In this document: one piece after another, positions 53,863 through 64,000 of the stretch | Position numbering within the stretch: the stretch's first letter is position 1 | Layout: each line of letters opens with the position of its first letter | Assembly (NCBI GenBank): GCA_033964015.1 | Contig: CM066916.1 | Coordinates: 16,780,501 to 16,844,500, forward strand | Direction: 5' to 3' | DNA: 64,000 nt | From: Scolanthus callimorphus | Lineage: Eukaryota; Cnidaria; Anthozoa; Actiniaria; Edwardsiidae | Made by a program: the position numbers and the translations under genes | Notes under the pieces: model-generated | Seen by the model: only the letters and a program-made list of their open reading frames with translations | Told to the model about the DNA's origin: nothing | Database searches by the model: none

Positions 53863-54870
53863 AAGGCACAATGTTCGTCCCCATTGAATGTTCAATAAGG
53901 TAAGAGAAAGTAAGAGAGTTTCATTTTCTACGTAGAATAGTGAATACCAGGCGCATTCACTATTCTACGGGCAACCAAAGAAAGTTATCTTCAATTAGTT
54001 TGGAATGCAGTTCAAATGAACGGAAATACGTACCTAAGTATAATATTTTGTTGTTATTAGGTGGTTTCTCTTTGAAAAATATTTCACTTTTTTTACTAAA
54101 ATATTAATCTTCTTCTATGATAAACAAATAGCATATTTCGAGAAAATATTTTATAGATCGTGCGCGGAATTTTAAACTGATGCGTGTAATCTACCTAACT
54201 AGAATTAGTTTTCGAAAGACTCGAAATGTGCAAAATATGAGATATACCAAATATGAGATAAAAATATACTCAAACACATAAAGCTGGAAAAATATGTAGT
54301 TCAGTGCTATCAGAAATAGGAGCTGGCGGCTCGTAATCAGATCTTAGGGTGATCCCACTTTTCCTAAAGACGCGCCTTTCCATGAGACTGCCTAAATCTG
54401 ATTGCTGATTCATTCAAGTGTAAATCTACGACCCAGGTGAAGTCACAGTAACTTGATAAAGAGTCGAATTGTAGGAAAACTACTCTAAATAACGCAAATA
54501 AAGTAAAGAAATCCCGAATTTCACCTGTTCCCATAAATAAATGAAAAATTCTGTTGACTTCTTGATTAAGCGATGTGAGTTCATCGGCTTAGATTGCATA
54601 CGCTTTCTGTCGAACTCCATTTTTTGCTCAAAATGCCAAGAAATACAATGTTAGGTTGTTAAACAGGTTTTAAATATTCATACTAATATATTTAGACCTG
54701 AAAAAGATCAATATTAAAGTGTTCTAATGTTTATTTTCTACTTTTGTTACCACGCGGGCTTTACCCTGTGACACAAGATGGCGGCCATTCAAGATTTCAC
54801 CACTTTCCACCACTAGGACTAAATAGGACTTTTGATATGTTATTCAGCATATAATTCTGTGTCGAAAACC
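53863..54870. other. No gene; small hairpin at 53930-53970
   Basis: TACGTAGAATAGTGAAT and ATTCACTATTCTACG form a hairpin near 53930-53970. The rest is AT-rich; ACAAGATGGCGGCCATTC near 54773 looks like a promoter-proximal word but no exon follows. Confidence 0.45.
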
Positions 54871-54960
54871 GTTGAGAGACCTTCTGTTGCAATTAGTTCT
54901 AGGTTCACCCAATTTTTTCGATAGATGTACTGGACTAATCAGAGTGTATGTTGTTCGGGT
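54871..54960 (-). other. Empty-site paralogue of the Polinton-like insertion
   Basis: On the minus strand this reads ACATACACTCTGATTAG|TCCAGTACATCTATCG ... CCTAGAACTAATTGCAACAG. The left part equals the sequence just before 43514 and the right part that just after 51586, joined without the 8.1 kb element. Confidence 0.75.
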
Positions 54961-56230
54961 CTCAGTCGAAACTGGTTCATTTGTGAGTTGAGTTTTGCTA
55001 TACTGTGTTTCACGTTTCTCCTATATCACATTATGCACGAGGGACGTTAAGAATCACTGGAGAAGTTATAAACCCTCTGGCACTGACCACCCTCAGTGTC
55101 TGTGCTTATGACGGCATGGTTGCCAGTGCCGCGGTTGGAACCCGGGGAGCACGCAGGGTATTTCGCGCTTTAACTCAGGTTGGACTAGGTACATTTTGGG
55201 GATGCCATAGACTGAGCTAATGTATCTCCTAGCATTATCTTCGTTTATACACGTCGCCAATAATAGAAACAAAAATGAAGCAAAATTAGAAAGGCACAAA
55301 AGAAAATAGTTATAATCAAAGAAATCTCTTCAATTCAAACTAATGTTGAAAGCGGCCTGCAATCGTATCCTATCCATAGCCACCCTTTGCGTTATAGGTG
55401 CGGTTTTGGGAGTTTCCAAAGAGCAACATTGACTAATTTTTCGCGTAACTTACCATGTGATTTCCACTTTTTTTTTGGTTCTTTCTATTATTATGCATAT
55501 CGCTTGAACTCGATCTTACGGTGACGGAGGTCCTTTGCATACATTTTCAAGGTAATACATTTCAGTCACTGTAACCGGAAATAACCCGTCACCCTTGGAC
55601 GATAAGATATTGAGAGCCCTGATTTGACCCTTAAATGATACCGCGACCTTTCTCTTATGGTGATTAATTCTGACAGCTTGTGTACTAGCATGGCTATCTT
55701 AAATTATATTCTGCAATGAACTGGAAGCAAGTGCAGGTTGATCAATCATGGTGATGTCATTGATCAGACGGTAAAGATCTTCAAGAGGTTAATGGCAACG
55801 ATGTATACAATTTTCGGTACCCATCTCTGTTAGTGAGCGTGTCGAAGACTGTCAGCGCAGTATCTTAAACATCAATATTAAATGGTCATTGATAACGGAT
55901 CCATCATGGTGCTCTTTGATCATATCTGCACGAGTGCTTTGAGTATATAATTCAAAGCAGTTGGATTTCATGCAGAAATATAAGAAGAGAATGGTTGGTT
56001 AAGAATGCTCGCCAAAGTTATAATAATGTATGATTTGACTACTATGTAACTGCATCTGCTGCACTTTCGATAAAGGACGAGTTATAATACTGGGCCCGGT
56101 TTCGTAGGGGAATAAAACGACGAGACGACAGATAGCCGATTTGGCTATTATTACAATGGTTTTATTCTGGTTAATCACGCACGTAAAGCTGCGGATAAAT
56201 CAAGATACGAAATAGAAATTAGCTAAATAA
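54961..56230. other. No supported gene
   Basis: A 71-codon plus-strand frame at 55005 lacks any family resemblance. No splice or repeat structure recognised. Confidence 0.45.
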
Positions 56231-57468
56231 TTAAGAGCGCTCGTCCACAAATATCAACCAAGTGGCGAAATAGAAACATTTTCGAAATTCGCCAACTTTT
56301 GCTCATTTGTTCCTCTACTGGATCTATAATCGCTGTGAAAATTTTAGGTCGATCCGATAAATATTTACATGAGCGAACTTGTTATCTGATTATCCGGCAA
56401 ATTGCCCCGTTCGAGACCATTTTTAGCCTACCTCAAAATTGGTTAAAAATCGTAAGTTTCAGCAAACGAATCCAAGCATAAGAGGTTTCTAACTAAAGAT
56501 GAGACATTTCTTGGTACTAGGAGTGAATTTTTAAACTCGTAGAGGAAAAATTAAATATTTTACCGATTTTTCAATTATTTCAAGTTTTCGTACTGTGTTT
56601 TGAAGGTGAAATTGGATGGCTAATATTTCCATTTCGACGGCGGCGGCGAATTCAGCCGGTTTCTCAATTCTGTAGGCGAAAATGGTCCTTATTGATTACA
56701 TTTCTCAAGTGAAAATTGAGGGCCAGGCAGAGTTAAAGTTTTGCGAAAGCTATTGCGAGCGCCGCTTCAGGCCAATTTGTGACACTTAGAAACACCTTCG
56801 ATCACGTACCCGTCGAGTTTAAAAATACACAAGAAGCCATTGCCTGCATGACTTACAATTAAGTGTTCTCCGTTGGGCCTTCGTAGAATGAGTTTCCAGC
56901 TCGAAATTATCTCATCCAGCGACCTACTTTCAACGTAAACAACACCAAACCCGGCACAACATGCAGACATTTCCCCCAGTATTTGCAATTTCTCCATCGC
57001 CTTATGTTCACATAGTGTTTCAAAGCCAAATTGCCCTGTATTAATCTTTTGACGAGAAATCTAGAGCTAAATCTAGGCCCATGGGAAGGAATATTCTGCT
57101 CGTAGCGAAATATAAACTTTACAAGACGAAGAGCTGTCAAGACTGAAGACACGTCACCAGTACCACAGGAAGCCCAATTTGGTGGCATGCATCAGCACAT
57201 CCGCCGCGGATTGTTCTCGCGAATTCGGGCCTGGCAAAATTTAGTAATCTGAGTTCTAAAAAGGCGTAAGACACTTGCCTACATTAGTTTATAGAAATAA
57301 ACAAATTTGAGAAAGCGAAAAAGAGTTCCCTTGTGTACGAACGACAGACCAAAAGACCCTTTGAGTCAGAGGGAAACGCCGATTCACTTCTTATAACAAA
57401 TCAAAAATAAATCCACAGCGTTTCCTGAATGTCGTAATAGAAGGACCTGAAATCAAGGTTTTTCCTAG
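56231..57468 (+). repeat. Large inverted repeat, left arm
   Basis: Starts TTAAGAGCGCTCGTCCACAA and ends near TCAAGGTTTTTCCTAG. Its reverse complement is 58160-59568, which is about 170 bases longer through insertions. On the minus strand the arm contains coding-like sequence (56997-56767: GFGVVYVESRSLDEIISSWK, RRPNGEHLIVSHAGNGFLCI, ending KCHKLA). Confidence 0.85.
56767..57188 (-). pseudogene. Coding-like remains in the left arm, unknown
   Basis: Two overlapping minus-strand frames (PNWASCGTGDVSS... and MEKLQILGEMSACCAGFGVV...). The right arm carries the same sequence, but with an in-frame stop after ESR and a ~50-bp insertion beginning GTAAGTG and ending GGTGCAG exactly where this arm reads straight through, as an intron would. 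The protein is unrecognised. Confidence 0.3.
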
Positions 57469-57851
57469 CCTGCCTACAGGCTATCTTCGATTAACCAAGT
57501 TATGTTGTTTGATTCGCTTGTTGATTTAGACGCGCGCGGGCGATTCTGCACGCGGTGGGTTTCCTGTGTCACGCGCGATGTTTTGAGGGCTGTTTATATT
57601 GGAGCTTTTTGAAAGCTTTCGTAGTCTACGTTCAGAGTCCACAGGAACCCCATACAAAAAAGAGTGTGCAGGAAACATACTCTTCTCTTTGCAGTAGAAA
57701 CGGAGAAACGGCCATGCGTAGTGCATTGATTTGCGCAGTGACACGCTTTATTTGGACACCTCTGACATTGCTACTGTGAAGAGAAAAGATCCATTTATCA
57801 GCAAGTTGAAGGACGTCGGTCGTAGACAGTTGTGCAGTTGCAGAGCCTAGT
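57469..57851. other. Spacer of the inverted repeat, no supported gene
   Basis: A 72-codon minus-strand frame (57744-57526) has no known domain. Confidence 0.4.
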
Positions 57852-58112
57852 TAACAATTAGACCTCGAGCCCGAGGCCCTTGAGGGCGAGAGGTCTAATT
57901 GTTTTAGTATCACCCAACTAGTTACAAAAAAGTGAAAAAGTTGTCTAAAAATCATCAGAAACCTCGATAAAACGAGAAGCGGCCGCCATTGTTTTTTATT
58001 TGGTTCAAAATCAGCGCTTTCGCTAATAGAGGTATTTTGATAATAGTCCCCTAGTAGCGTAGCCAGTAAGAACGCAGCATTGGTCCAGTAGTCCACTAGA
58101 AGGGTGATACTA
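57852..58112 (+). mobile_element. Hairpin+TIR MITE, copy 3
   Basis: Hairpin at 57852-57905 (AACAATTAGACCTCGAGCCC with GGGCGAGAGGTCTAATTGTT), then TIRs TAGTATCACCC and GGGTGATACTA ending at 58112. The interior AAGAACGCAGCATTGGTCC matches copy 1. It sits in the spacer of the large inverted repeat. Confidence 0.75.
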
Positions 58113-58159
58113 ATTTGCGATAGCCTAGATAGCTAGTGTTTGGAAAAAGCTAGCCTCCC

Positions 58160-59568
58160 CGCTAGGAAAAAGCTTGATTTTCAGGTCCTTCTATTACGAC
58201 TTTCAGTTTTTTGTTATATCTTATAATCTTTTTTGACTCATAATGAAATGTCAAAAAAGTTACAATATTATTGTGTAGTATCTAGGGGTAGTGTATAAAG
58301 AAATTTGAAAAGAAAAATGCGAGAGGGAAGTTAAATGAAATTAAATGTTGTTATAAGAAGTGAATCGGTGTTTTGACGTCGAACAACACAGAAAGTCTTT
58401 TGGTCTGTCGTTCGTACACAAGGGAACTCTTTTTTCTCTCTCGCTTTCTCAAATTTGTTTATTTCTATAAACTAATGTAGGCAAGTGTCTTACGCCTTTT
58501 TAGAACTCAGATTACTAAAATTTGCCAGGTCCGAATTCGCGAGAAATCCGCAGCGGATGTGCTGATGCATGCCACCAAATTGGACTTCCTGTGGTACTGG
58601 TCACGTGTCTTCAGTCTTGAGAGCTCTTCGTCTTGTAAAGTTTATATTTCGCTACGAGCAGAATATTCCTTCCCATGGGCCTAGATTTAGCTCTAGACTT
58701 CTCGTCAAAAGATGAATACAGGGCAATTTGTCTTTGAAACACTATGTGAACATAAGGCGATGGAGAAATTGCAAATACTGGGGGAAATGTCTGCATGTTG
58801 TGCCGGGTTTGGTGTTGTTTACGTTGAAAGTAGGTAGCTGGATGAGATAATTTCGAGCTGGAAACTCATTCTACGAAGGCCCAACGGAGAACACTTAATT
58901 GTAAGTGATGCACAGCTACAATAAATGTTTTTTCTATTCATTTGGTAGTGTTTCTGGTGCAGGCAATGGCCTCTTGTGTATTTTTAAACTCGACGGGTAC
59001 GTGATCGAAGGTGTTTGTAAGTGTCACAAATTGGCCTGAAGCGGCGCTCGCAATAGCTTTCGCAAAAACTTTAATTCTGCCTGGCCCTCAATTTTCACTT
59101 GAGAAATGTAATAAATAAGGACCATTTTCGCCTACAGAATTGAGAACCGGCTGAATTCGCCGACGAAATGGAAATATTAGCCATCCAATTTCACCTTCAA
59201 AACAGAGTACGAGAACTTGAAATAATTGAAAAATCGGTAAAATATTTATTTTTTTATCTACGAGTTTAAAAATTCACTCCTAGTACCAAGAAATGTCTCA
59301 TCTTTAGTTAAAAAACTCTATGTTTGGATTCGTTTGCTGAAACTTACGAGTTTTAACCAATTTTGAGGTAGGCTAGAAATGGTCTCGAACGGGGCAATTA
59401 GCCAGATAATCTGATAACAAGCTCGCTCATGTAAAATATTATCGGATCGACCTAAAATTTTCACAGCTATTATAGATCCAGTAGAGGAACAAATGAGCAA
59501 AATTTAGCGAGTTTCGAAAATGTTTCTATCTCGCCACTTGGTTGATATTTGTGGACGAGCGCTCTTAA
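58160..59568 (-). repeat. Large inverted repeat, right arm
   Basis: Reverse complement of 56231-57468, ending GACGAGCGCTCTTAA at 59568. Extra sequence relative to the left arm lies at about 58205-58350 and 58908-58960. Confidence 0.85.
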
Positions 59569-59828
59569 GGATAACTACAGTGATATATTCTGTGGATTTC
59601 TTGCGGCTAAGTTGAAGTCATTAACATATAATTTCCAGGTCTGAATCAGGCTTGAAATCAGCTACTTGTCTATCCATGATGGGCATAAAGAAATGTCTAT
59701 TTAACTTCTAAGTAAATCGTTTCGAGCTTGCTTAAATCATACAGAGATGTAACCGTGAACATTATAACAAATAGTGATCTTACCTCTGTTCCACACGGCA
59801 ACAGGCAGTTAAAGTGTGTATCGAACGC
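59569..59828. other. No gene seen
   Basis: Unique-looking AT-rich sequence. Confidence 0.5.
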
Positions 59829-59965
59829 CCGGGGGGGGGGGGGGGACTCTAGGTTAAAATGCTAGGGGAGACCGTCGGGAAACTCGAATTTTGACCCTAA
59901 AAAATACCTGGTCGGAAAAAAATTTCCACCCTAAAAATACCCCTCAGTCTGAAAATACCCTAAAA
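59829..59965. repeat. Truncated CCCTAAAAAATAC-type repeat with G15 end
   Basis: G15 (59831-59845) then ACTCTAGGTTAAAATGCTAG, TTTTGACCCTAAAAAATACC and CACCCTAAAAATACCCC. The same plan as 47199-47592 (G run, ACTC, ...TTTTGACCCTAA...) with only the left end kept. Confidence 0.6.
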
Positions 59966-60576
59966 AATACCAACAATTTGACAGATTAAATTTTATTCTG
60001 GCCGTTTATTTGATATACATCAATTGTATCCTCTCGAGTTTCAAATACACTATCATTCTTTCAAATATTTTGGACCTATGTATCACCAAACAGAAACCAG
60101 AGAAGTAACAACACAATCTTCAAACAATATATACAATATTACAAATATGTATGTGCAACGGCGAGATACACTTCGCACTTTACGCGAGTCTTAATACATT
60201 GCACTATAGACACTAGCTGCTTTGTCGGTGCGTAAGATTACTTTTTAAAAGTTCGCCATTTGCTGCATTTGCTTGTCGATAGACATTTCACTAGTACTTT
60301 TTAACGGACCTGTCGTTAAAAACACTTCTATATCAGTACTTTAACAATTCCTTTCTAGGGAGAGCTGTTTTTAACGACATGAAATGCAGCACATTTTATA
60401 TTTCGAACTTTTGAAAACAAACTCTACTTGCGCAACATTAGCTGCAATAAATCCTCATGTTGCGATAACCAAGCAGTAAAAAACGCTTGAATTGTGATTT
60501 GGTTGGAAGACAGAAAAAGCAAATGTTATCACACTATTGTTTAGAAAGACACAGTATTCTATGCCCGAAGTTGCGA
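59966..60576. other. No gene seen
   Basis: AT-rich, no coding or repeat feature recognised. Confidence 0.5.
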
Positions 60577-60810
60577 TTAATACATCAAGTAAGAAACTCT
60601 CCTACTCTGTCTGCCTCTACTGGTTTCTACAACGTCGACCCTTCGCCCATCGTCATCGATTGCTTGCAAATCCATATGCTCTTCCGTTGATGGTTGAGCC
60701 CGCATTGTTGTGGTTCTCGTTATTCCCGCTCGACGGCGTGCAGGTGTGGCTTGAGTCGGACACACATCTGTTAAAAACTCCCTTACAACAGCAGAGTCAG
60801 CGTCAGACAT
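60577..60810 (-). CDS. Candidate short protein or first exon, unknown
   Basis: 77 codons from ATG at 60810 (context AAAATGTCTGACG): MSDADSAVVREFLTDVCPTQ, then basic QATPARRRAGITRTTTM, DDDGRRVDVVETSRGRQSRR. The composition is protein-like (acidic start, basic tail), and it could be the first exon of a gene. It has no recognised motif and follows directly on the transposase-like relic, of which it may be part. Confidence 0.3.
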   Translation of the reverse strand: MSDADSAVVREFLTDVCPTQATPARRRAGITRTTTMRAQPSTEEHMDLQAIDDDGRRVDVVETSRGRQSRRVSYLMY

Positions 60811-60836
60811 TTTAAAAGCAGTTCAACTTCCATCGA

Positions 60837-63777
60837 TTACAGAAAGATGACGACGCATATCACGGATTCAAGAGGGTAAGATGATGTATGTTCTTCAACT
60901 GAGAATTCATTTGGACCACCCTTACTTATATATTTGTTCACCAGAATTTCTACACCAGCTGGTTTCTCTTGTAGATTCACAGGCTTGATGTATTCAACAT
61001 ATCCTCTCTGTCCTTTTTTCCTCATGCGTTGGACATGTCCGATTACAAACGAATCACGTTCTTTTTCATCGTACAATGCACAATCATCAAACAGGGCAAG
61101 GCTGTCGCAAACGTCTGTATCTAGTGGCCTGTCAACTGTGTTGCTACTGGCTTCTCGAACCCTCTTTAACCTGTCGCTAGATACATTTGGGTTATTACGG
61201 AGCTCAGCTGCTACGGTGGACTTGTAGCGCAGACCAACACCAGGTACCGACATCTTTGGATTGTGCTTTGCGGTATCGCCCCTGCTTTCGGGTTCTTCAT
61301 CTGATGTCGACTCTTGATCGCAGATATCTAGAATAGAGTTGAATATGTGTTGCGTATCCCCACCACCGTCTTGCTCAGTAGCTCCTTCCTCAGACTCGTC
61401 CAGGTCGTCACAGTCTTGAAGTGCTTCCTCTTCTGGGCCTCGATCCTGGCTGACCACATTATGAAGATCGAAAAAGGTTGTCGGTTTGAAAAAACATTTC
61501 TTGTCTTCGTCGTCGCTGTGATCGCACCCATCGTCACCTGGATCAATACCCAGCTCCCATGCAAGACTTTGTGCCATTTGAACGCCTTCATCCCATGCCT
61601 TGACCGTTTCTTCTTTGCTAGGGTAGTCACGTAGGTCACACGTTTTCTTCCGCTCTCCCTCTGGAAACTGGAATGAAGCGTATTTCACCCTTGTTCGAAG
61701 GGAGGCGTGGATACTGAAAAATATCTCTGTATAATGCCAGGCGACACTCAAGAATGCCCACGTCCCATACACAGAACGATCTGCCGGGGAGCCATCTACA
61801 CCTGTCGTTATATCTAGCAAAACACTTCAGCACTCTCTTAAACTTCAGACGTTGAACGACTTCCCATTTCTGTCGGTCTTTCCTGTTAACATCATCGAGA
61901 CGAAGGCCGTGGACATTCTGTGGAAAACGCGCTCTAACAAGCCTTAGGTGATTCATGTGTGCTGTAAAGCGACCAAGCTGCAAGATCCTGGTTGGGTGAT
62001 CAAACGGGTTGATCAGCTTTTTGTCGTTGTGGATGCAGTCTTGGTCGTACAGATCTCTTAAAACGGTTTTCCCAGCAGCTGTTAATTCCACCCTGGCAGT
62101 CATGATAAAGCCATTCTCCAAGGGGACGGGGCGATAACGGTTCTCTTGAGTCGCAGTAATCGCGTGATTCAGCATTAGCTTCCTTCGACGCGTGTCTCCG
62201 TCCGAGGCGTGTCCGATTCCTGGACCAACAAAAGGCTCTAGAATCTGCTCACAAAGTCTTCCCAGCACAAGCCACTAAGCCACTGATGGAGTACCTCGTT
62301 ATGGGTAAATCTATTGCAGGTTGCTTGGAGGAAGATGACAGTTCGTGGTAGATCTGCATGAAGCGGACTCACCATAATCACGCGAGCGTGTGTCGCCACC
62401 TGGTTGTTTGGAACGCGTTTCGTAGTCGATCGAATGCATCTTGATCATCCCCAACTTCAACTACAAAACTGTCCTCGCAAATATGGTGATTGCTCTTCAC
62501 ACCACAGAATCCCCAAATTTCATCCGTTTCAGCTTTGTAGTCGGGACGTGGAACAATTGCAGTTTCGTCCTCTGCTAATAAAAACGGAACCTGACTTGTT
62601 ATTGACTTACGTTCTTTGGCGTCTTTGTAAATCATGGCTACAGATCTGATGTTTTCTTCGTGGCCACCAAGAACATAAGGAGAAAGCATGGATTTCCTCC
62701 ATTGCATCGTCGTGTGGAGATGAGACCGTTAATATTAGCAGTGACAAAATCGCAAATCCGTGGCGTTAACAAGACTCCGAAAAAATCCTGGGTTGTAGCG
62801 TTATAGCGTTTTCCGTGTTTCGTTCTGTTCAGATTCTGGGCAATAGTCTCTAGGAGACTCACAAGGGATGATCGATCTTTCAACTTTCCATCAGCATAGG
62901 CCCTTTCAATTGAATAGCCGATTGCTTTTACATTGCCTCTCTTGCATACCTCCCGGAATTTGTCTTTGAAGCTTAAAACGCTCCGCTTTGTTCTCGCAAG
63001 ATAGCTCCCTAAAAGAAATAACCTATCCTTACAGGCCTGCAATTCTTGCTTGGTTGTTTGATATCTTTCAATTAAATCATTGCGAGGTATGAGTTCGTAA
63101 TCTAAAAGAGTCTATATTTGGTAAGCTCTTACATTTACTGCACAAACGTTCCTTTGACTCTTACCCGTTCACAGTCTTTATGTCTAAACGTGCCTTTGAC
63201 AGTACCGTCAGTAAAATGTGGCTCAGGATACCACAAAACTTGTCCAGCATCAGTTGAAACGTGTGGGTCTTGAATTATGATTTTAGGATTTATCTTTGAT
63301 TCGGAAATAGTAACCTCGCTCAAATAAAATCCCAAGTATAACTCCTGCGGAGGTCACTTTGGTTGGACGGTTGAGGATGGGCCTCTAAGAAACATGGTTT
63401 CTATTCTCGATTGCTTCTGTCCGCTTTTCGTGGCCGTTTGATGTTGCTTAGAGTTTATATGTGAACTAACTTTATTCTCGAATTTTCCATGTTTGGATTC
63501 AATAGCACCCGCCGGCTCTCCCCGACCAGTAACGACATACTAAATATCCATCGCATATCTCAAAGACTCCTGGTGCCATATTCTGCACTTTTGTCAGCTT
63601 GTCAGCTTCCAAAATTTCAAAGTTTGCTACGCTAGCGGAGCTAATACTTTGACGATCAGATGCCGAAATCAAATTAGCCTTGTGCGCAGCCGTTTCAAGA
63701 AAATGCTTACGCACGGGTTGTAGCCTTTGCTTTGGTAAGCCTAGAGCTATATTAACCTCACACAACGAACAACGCAC
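60837..63777 (-). pseudogene. Transposase-like multi-copy cnidarian family, frameshifted
   Basis: A ~950-residue protein spread over six minus-strand frames in the right order. 63777: N-terminal C2H2-like MRCSLCEVN...HFLETAAH. 63335: FTDGTVKGTFRHKDCERV, then a frame change into LCSKCKSLPNIDSFRLR. 63042: FKDKFREVCKRGNVKAIGYS and NLNRTKHGKRYNATTQDFFG. 62707: VPFLLAEDETAIVPRP and EIWGFCGVKSNHH. 62268: GIGHASDGDTRRRKLML, HNDKKLINPFDHPTR, LDDVNRKDRQKW. 61820: DRSVYGTWAFLSVAWHYTEI, then an acidic linker and NVSSDRLKRVRE near the end. I associate this order with a large uncharacterised coral/anemone family; the AEDET and SDGDTRRR motifs suggest a DDE-type nuclease, but I cannot name the superfamily. 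Four or more frameshifts mark it as dead. Confidence 0.6.
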
Positions 63778-64000
63778 TTTTTCCGCGCCTTTGATAAGGA
63801 CAGGGACAAATGTGCACTTGACACTGACACTCCTGCGTGTTCACGCGAGAGATCCTCGCACAGACGTTCTCTTGGCGTTTTCTCAGACTGGACTGACCTC
63901 TCATTTACTATCTATGGAGCAAAACATTGACATTAATGCTAGTGTCTGAATATAGACTAATATATAGAACAGACCACTGTCGTGAAGGCAATTCACAAGT
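63778..64000. other. No gene seen
   Basis: Upstream flank of the transposase-like relic, to the window edge. Confidence 0.5.

Noticed and set aside
1..64000. CRISPR arrays, bacterial operons, rRNA genes
   Set aside because: None found. Regular short repeats present (12-bp and ~210-bp) are minisatellite or tandem duplications in a eukaryotic context.

Overview
The window is eukaryotic DNA with almost no intact host coding sequence. It is AT-rich, holds no operons or bacterial gene starts, and its few coding pieces are short exons with GT/AG borders inside dense layers of transposon relics. The mix (a Copia element primed by a half-tRNA, BEL/Pao, P-element-like, MULE-like and Crypton-like relics, a Polinton/Maverick relic, Harbinger-, piggyBac- and mariner-like MITEs, and a multi-copy transposase-like family I associate with corals and anemones) suggests a marine invertebrate, most likely an anthozoan cnidarian. 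That assignment is inference; no species marker is present.

Layout. 1-1870: no supported gene. 1872-13000: two copies of a MULE-like pseudogene locus. Copy A (1872-9419) was opened first by a 1.6 kb insert carrying two 605-bp direct repeats with tRNA-Pro-like heads, then by a young full-length Copia element (3655-8282) with LTRs that look identical. Copy B (11811-12910) is the empty-site version. On the same strand lie the two halves of a P-element/THAP9-like transposase relic (9835-10580 and 13904-15009). 16.3-22.7 kb: an unknown C-terminal exon, a ~210-bp tandem repeat, a hairpin MITE, a Crypton-like relic, a BEL/Pao gag-protease relic and a hairpin+TIR MITE. 22.9-38.4 kb: an accordion of degenerate duplicated blocks that carry pieces of an unrecognised spliced gene family on the minus strand, interrupted by nested Harbinger-like and piggyBac-like MITEs. 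38.4-39.8 kb: a LINE reverse-transcriptase relic beside a tidy three-exon 95-codon gene of unknown function. 40-42.8 kb: duplications and a second hairpin+TIR MITE.

43514-51581 is the most interesting object: an 8.1 kb element with ~700-bp terminal inverted repeats, containing a packaging-ATPase fragment, a small Polinton-type protein fragment, an intact acidic protein gene with a TATA box, an overlapping Cys-rich reading frame, and a proline-rich protein gene whose 3' end is part of the inverted repeat. I read it as an internally deleted Polinton/Maverick (adintovirus-like) element, littered with later MITEs. An empty-site paralogue of its target lies at 54871-54960.

52-54 kb: palindromic MITEs. 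56231-59568: a 3.3 kb inverted duplication (arms 1.2-1.4 kb) with coding-like sequence and a third hairpin+TIR MITE in its centre; a fragment of the same repeat lies at 17342-17475. 60577-63777: a candidate short exon, then a frameshifted copy of the cnidarian transposase-like family running off the minus strand. Very little here looks like a working host pathway; the window records layered insertions whose order can be read from nesting and empty sites.
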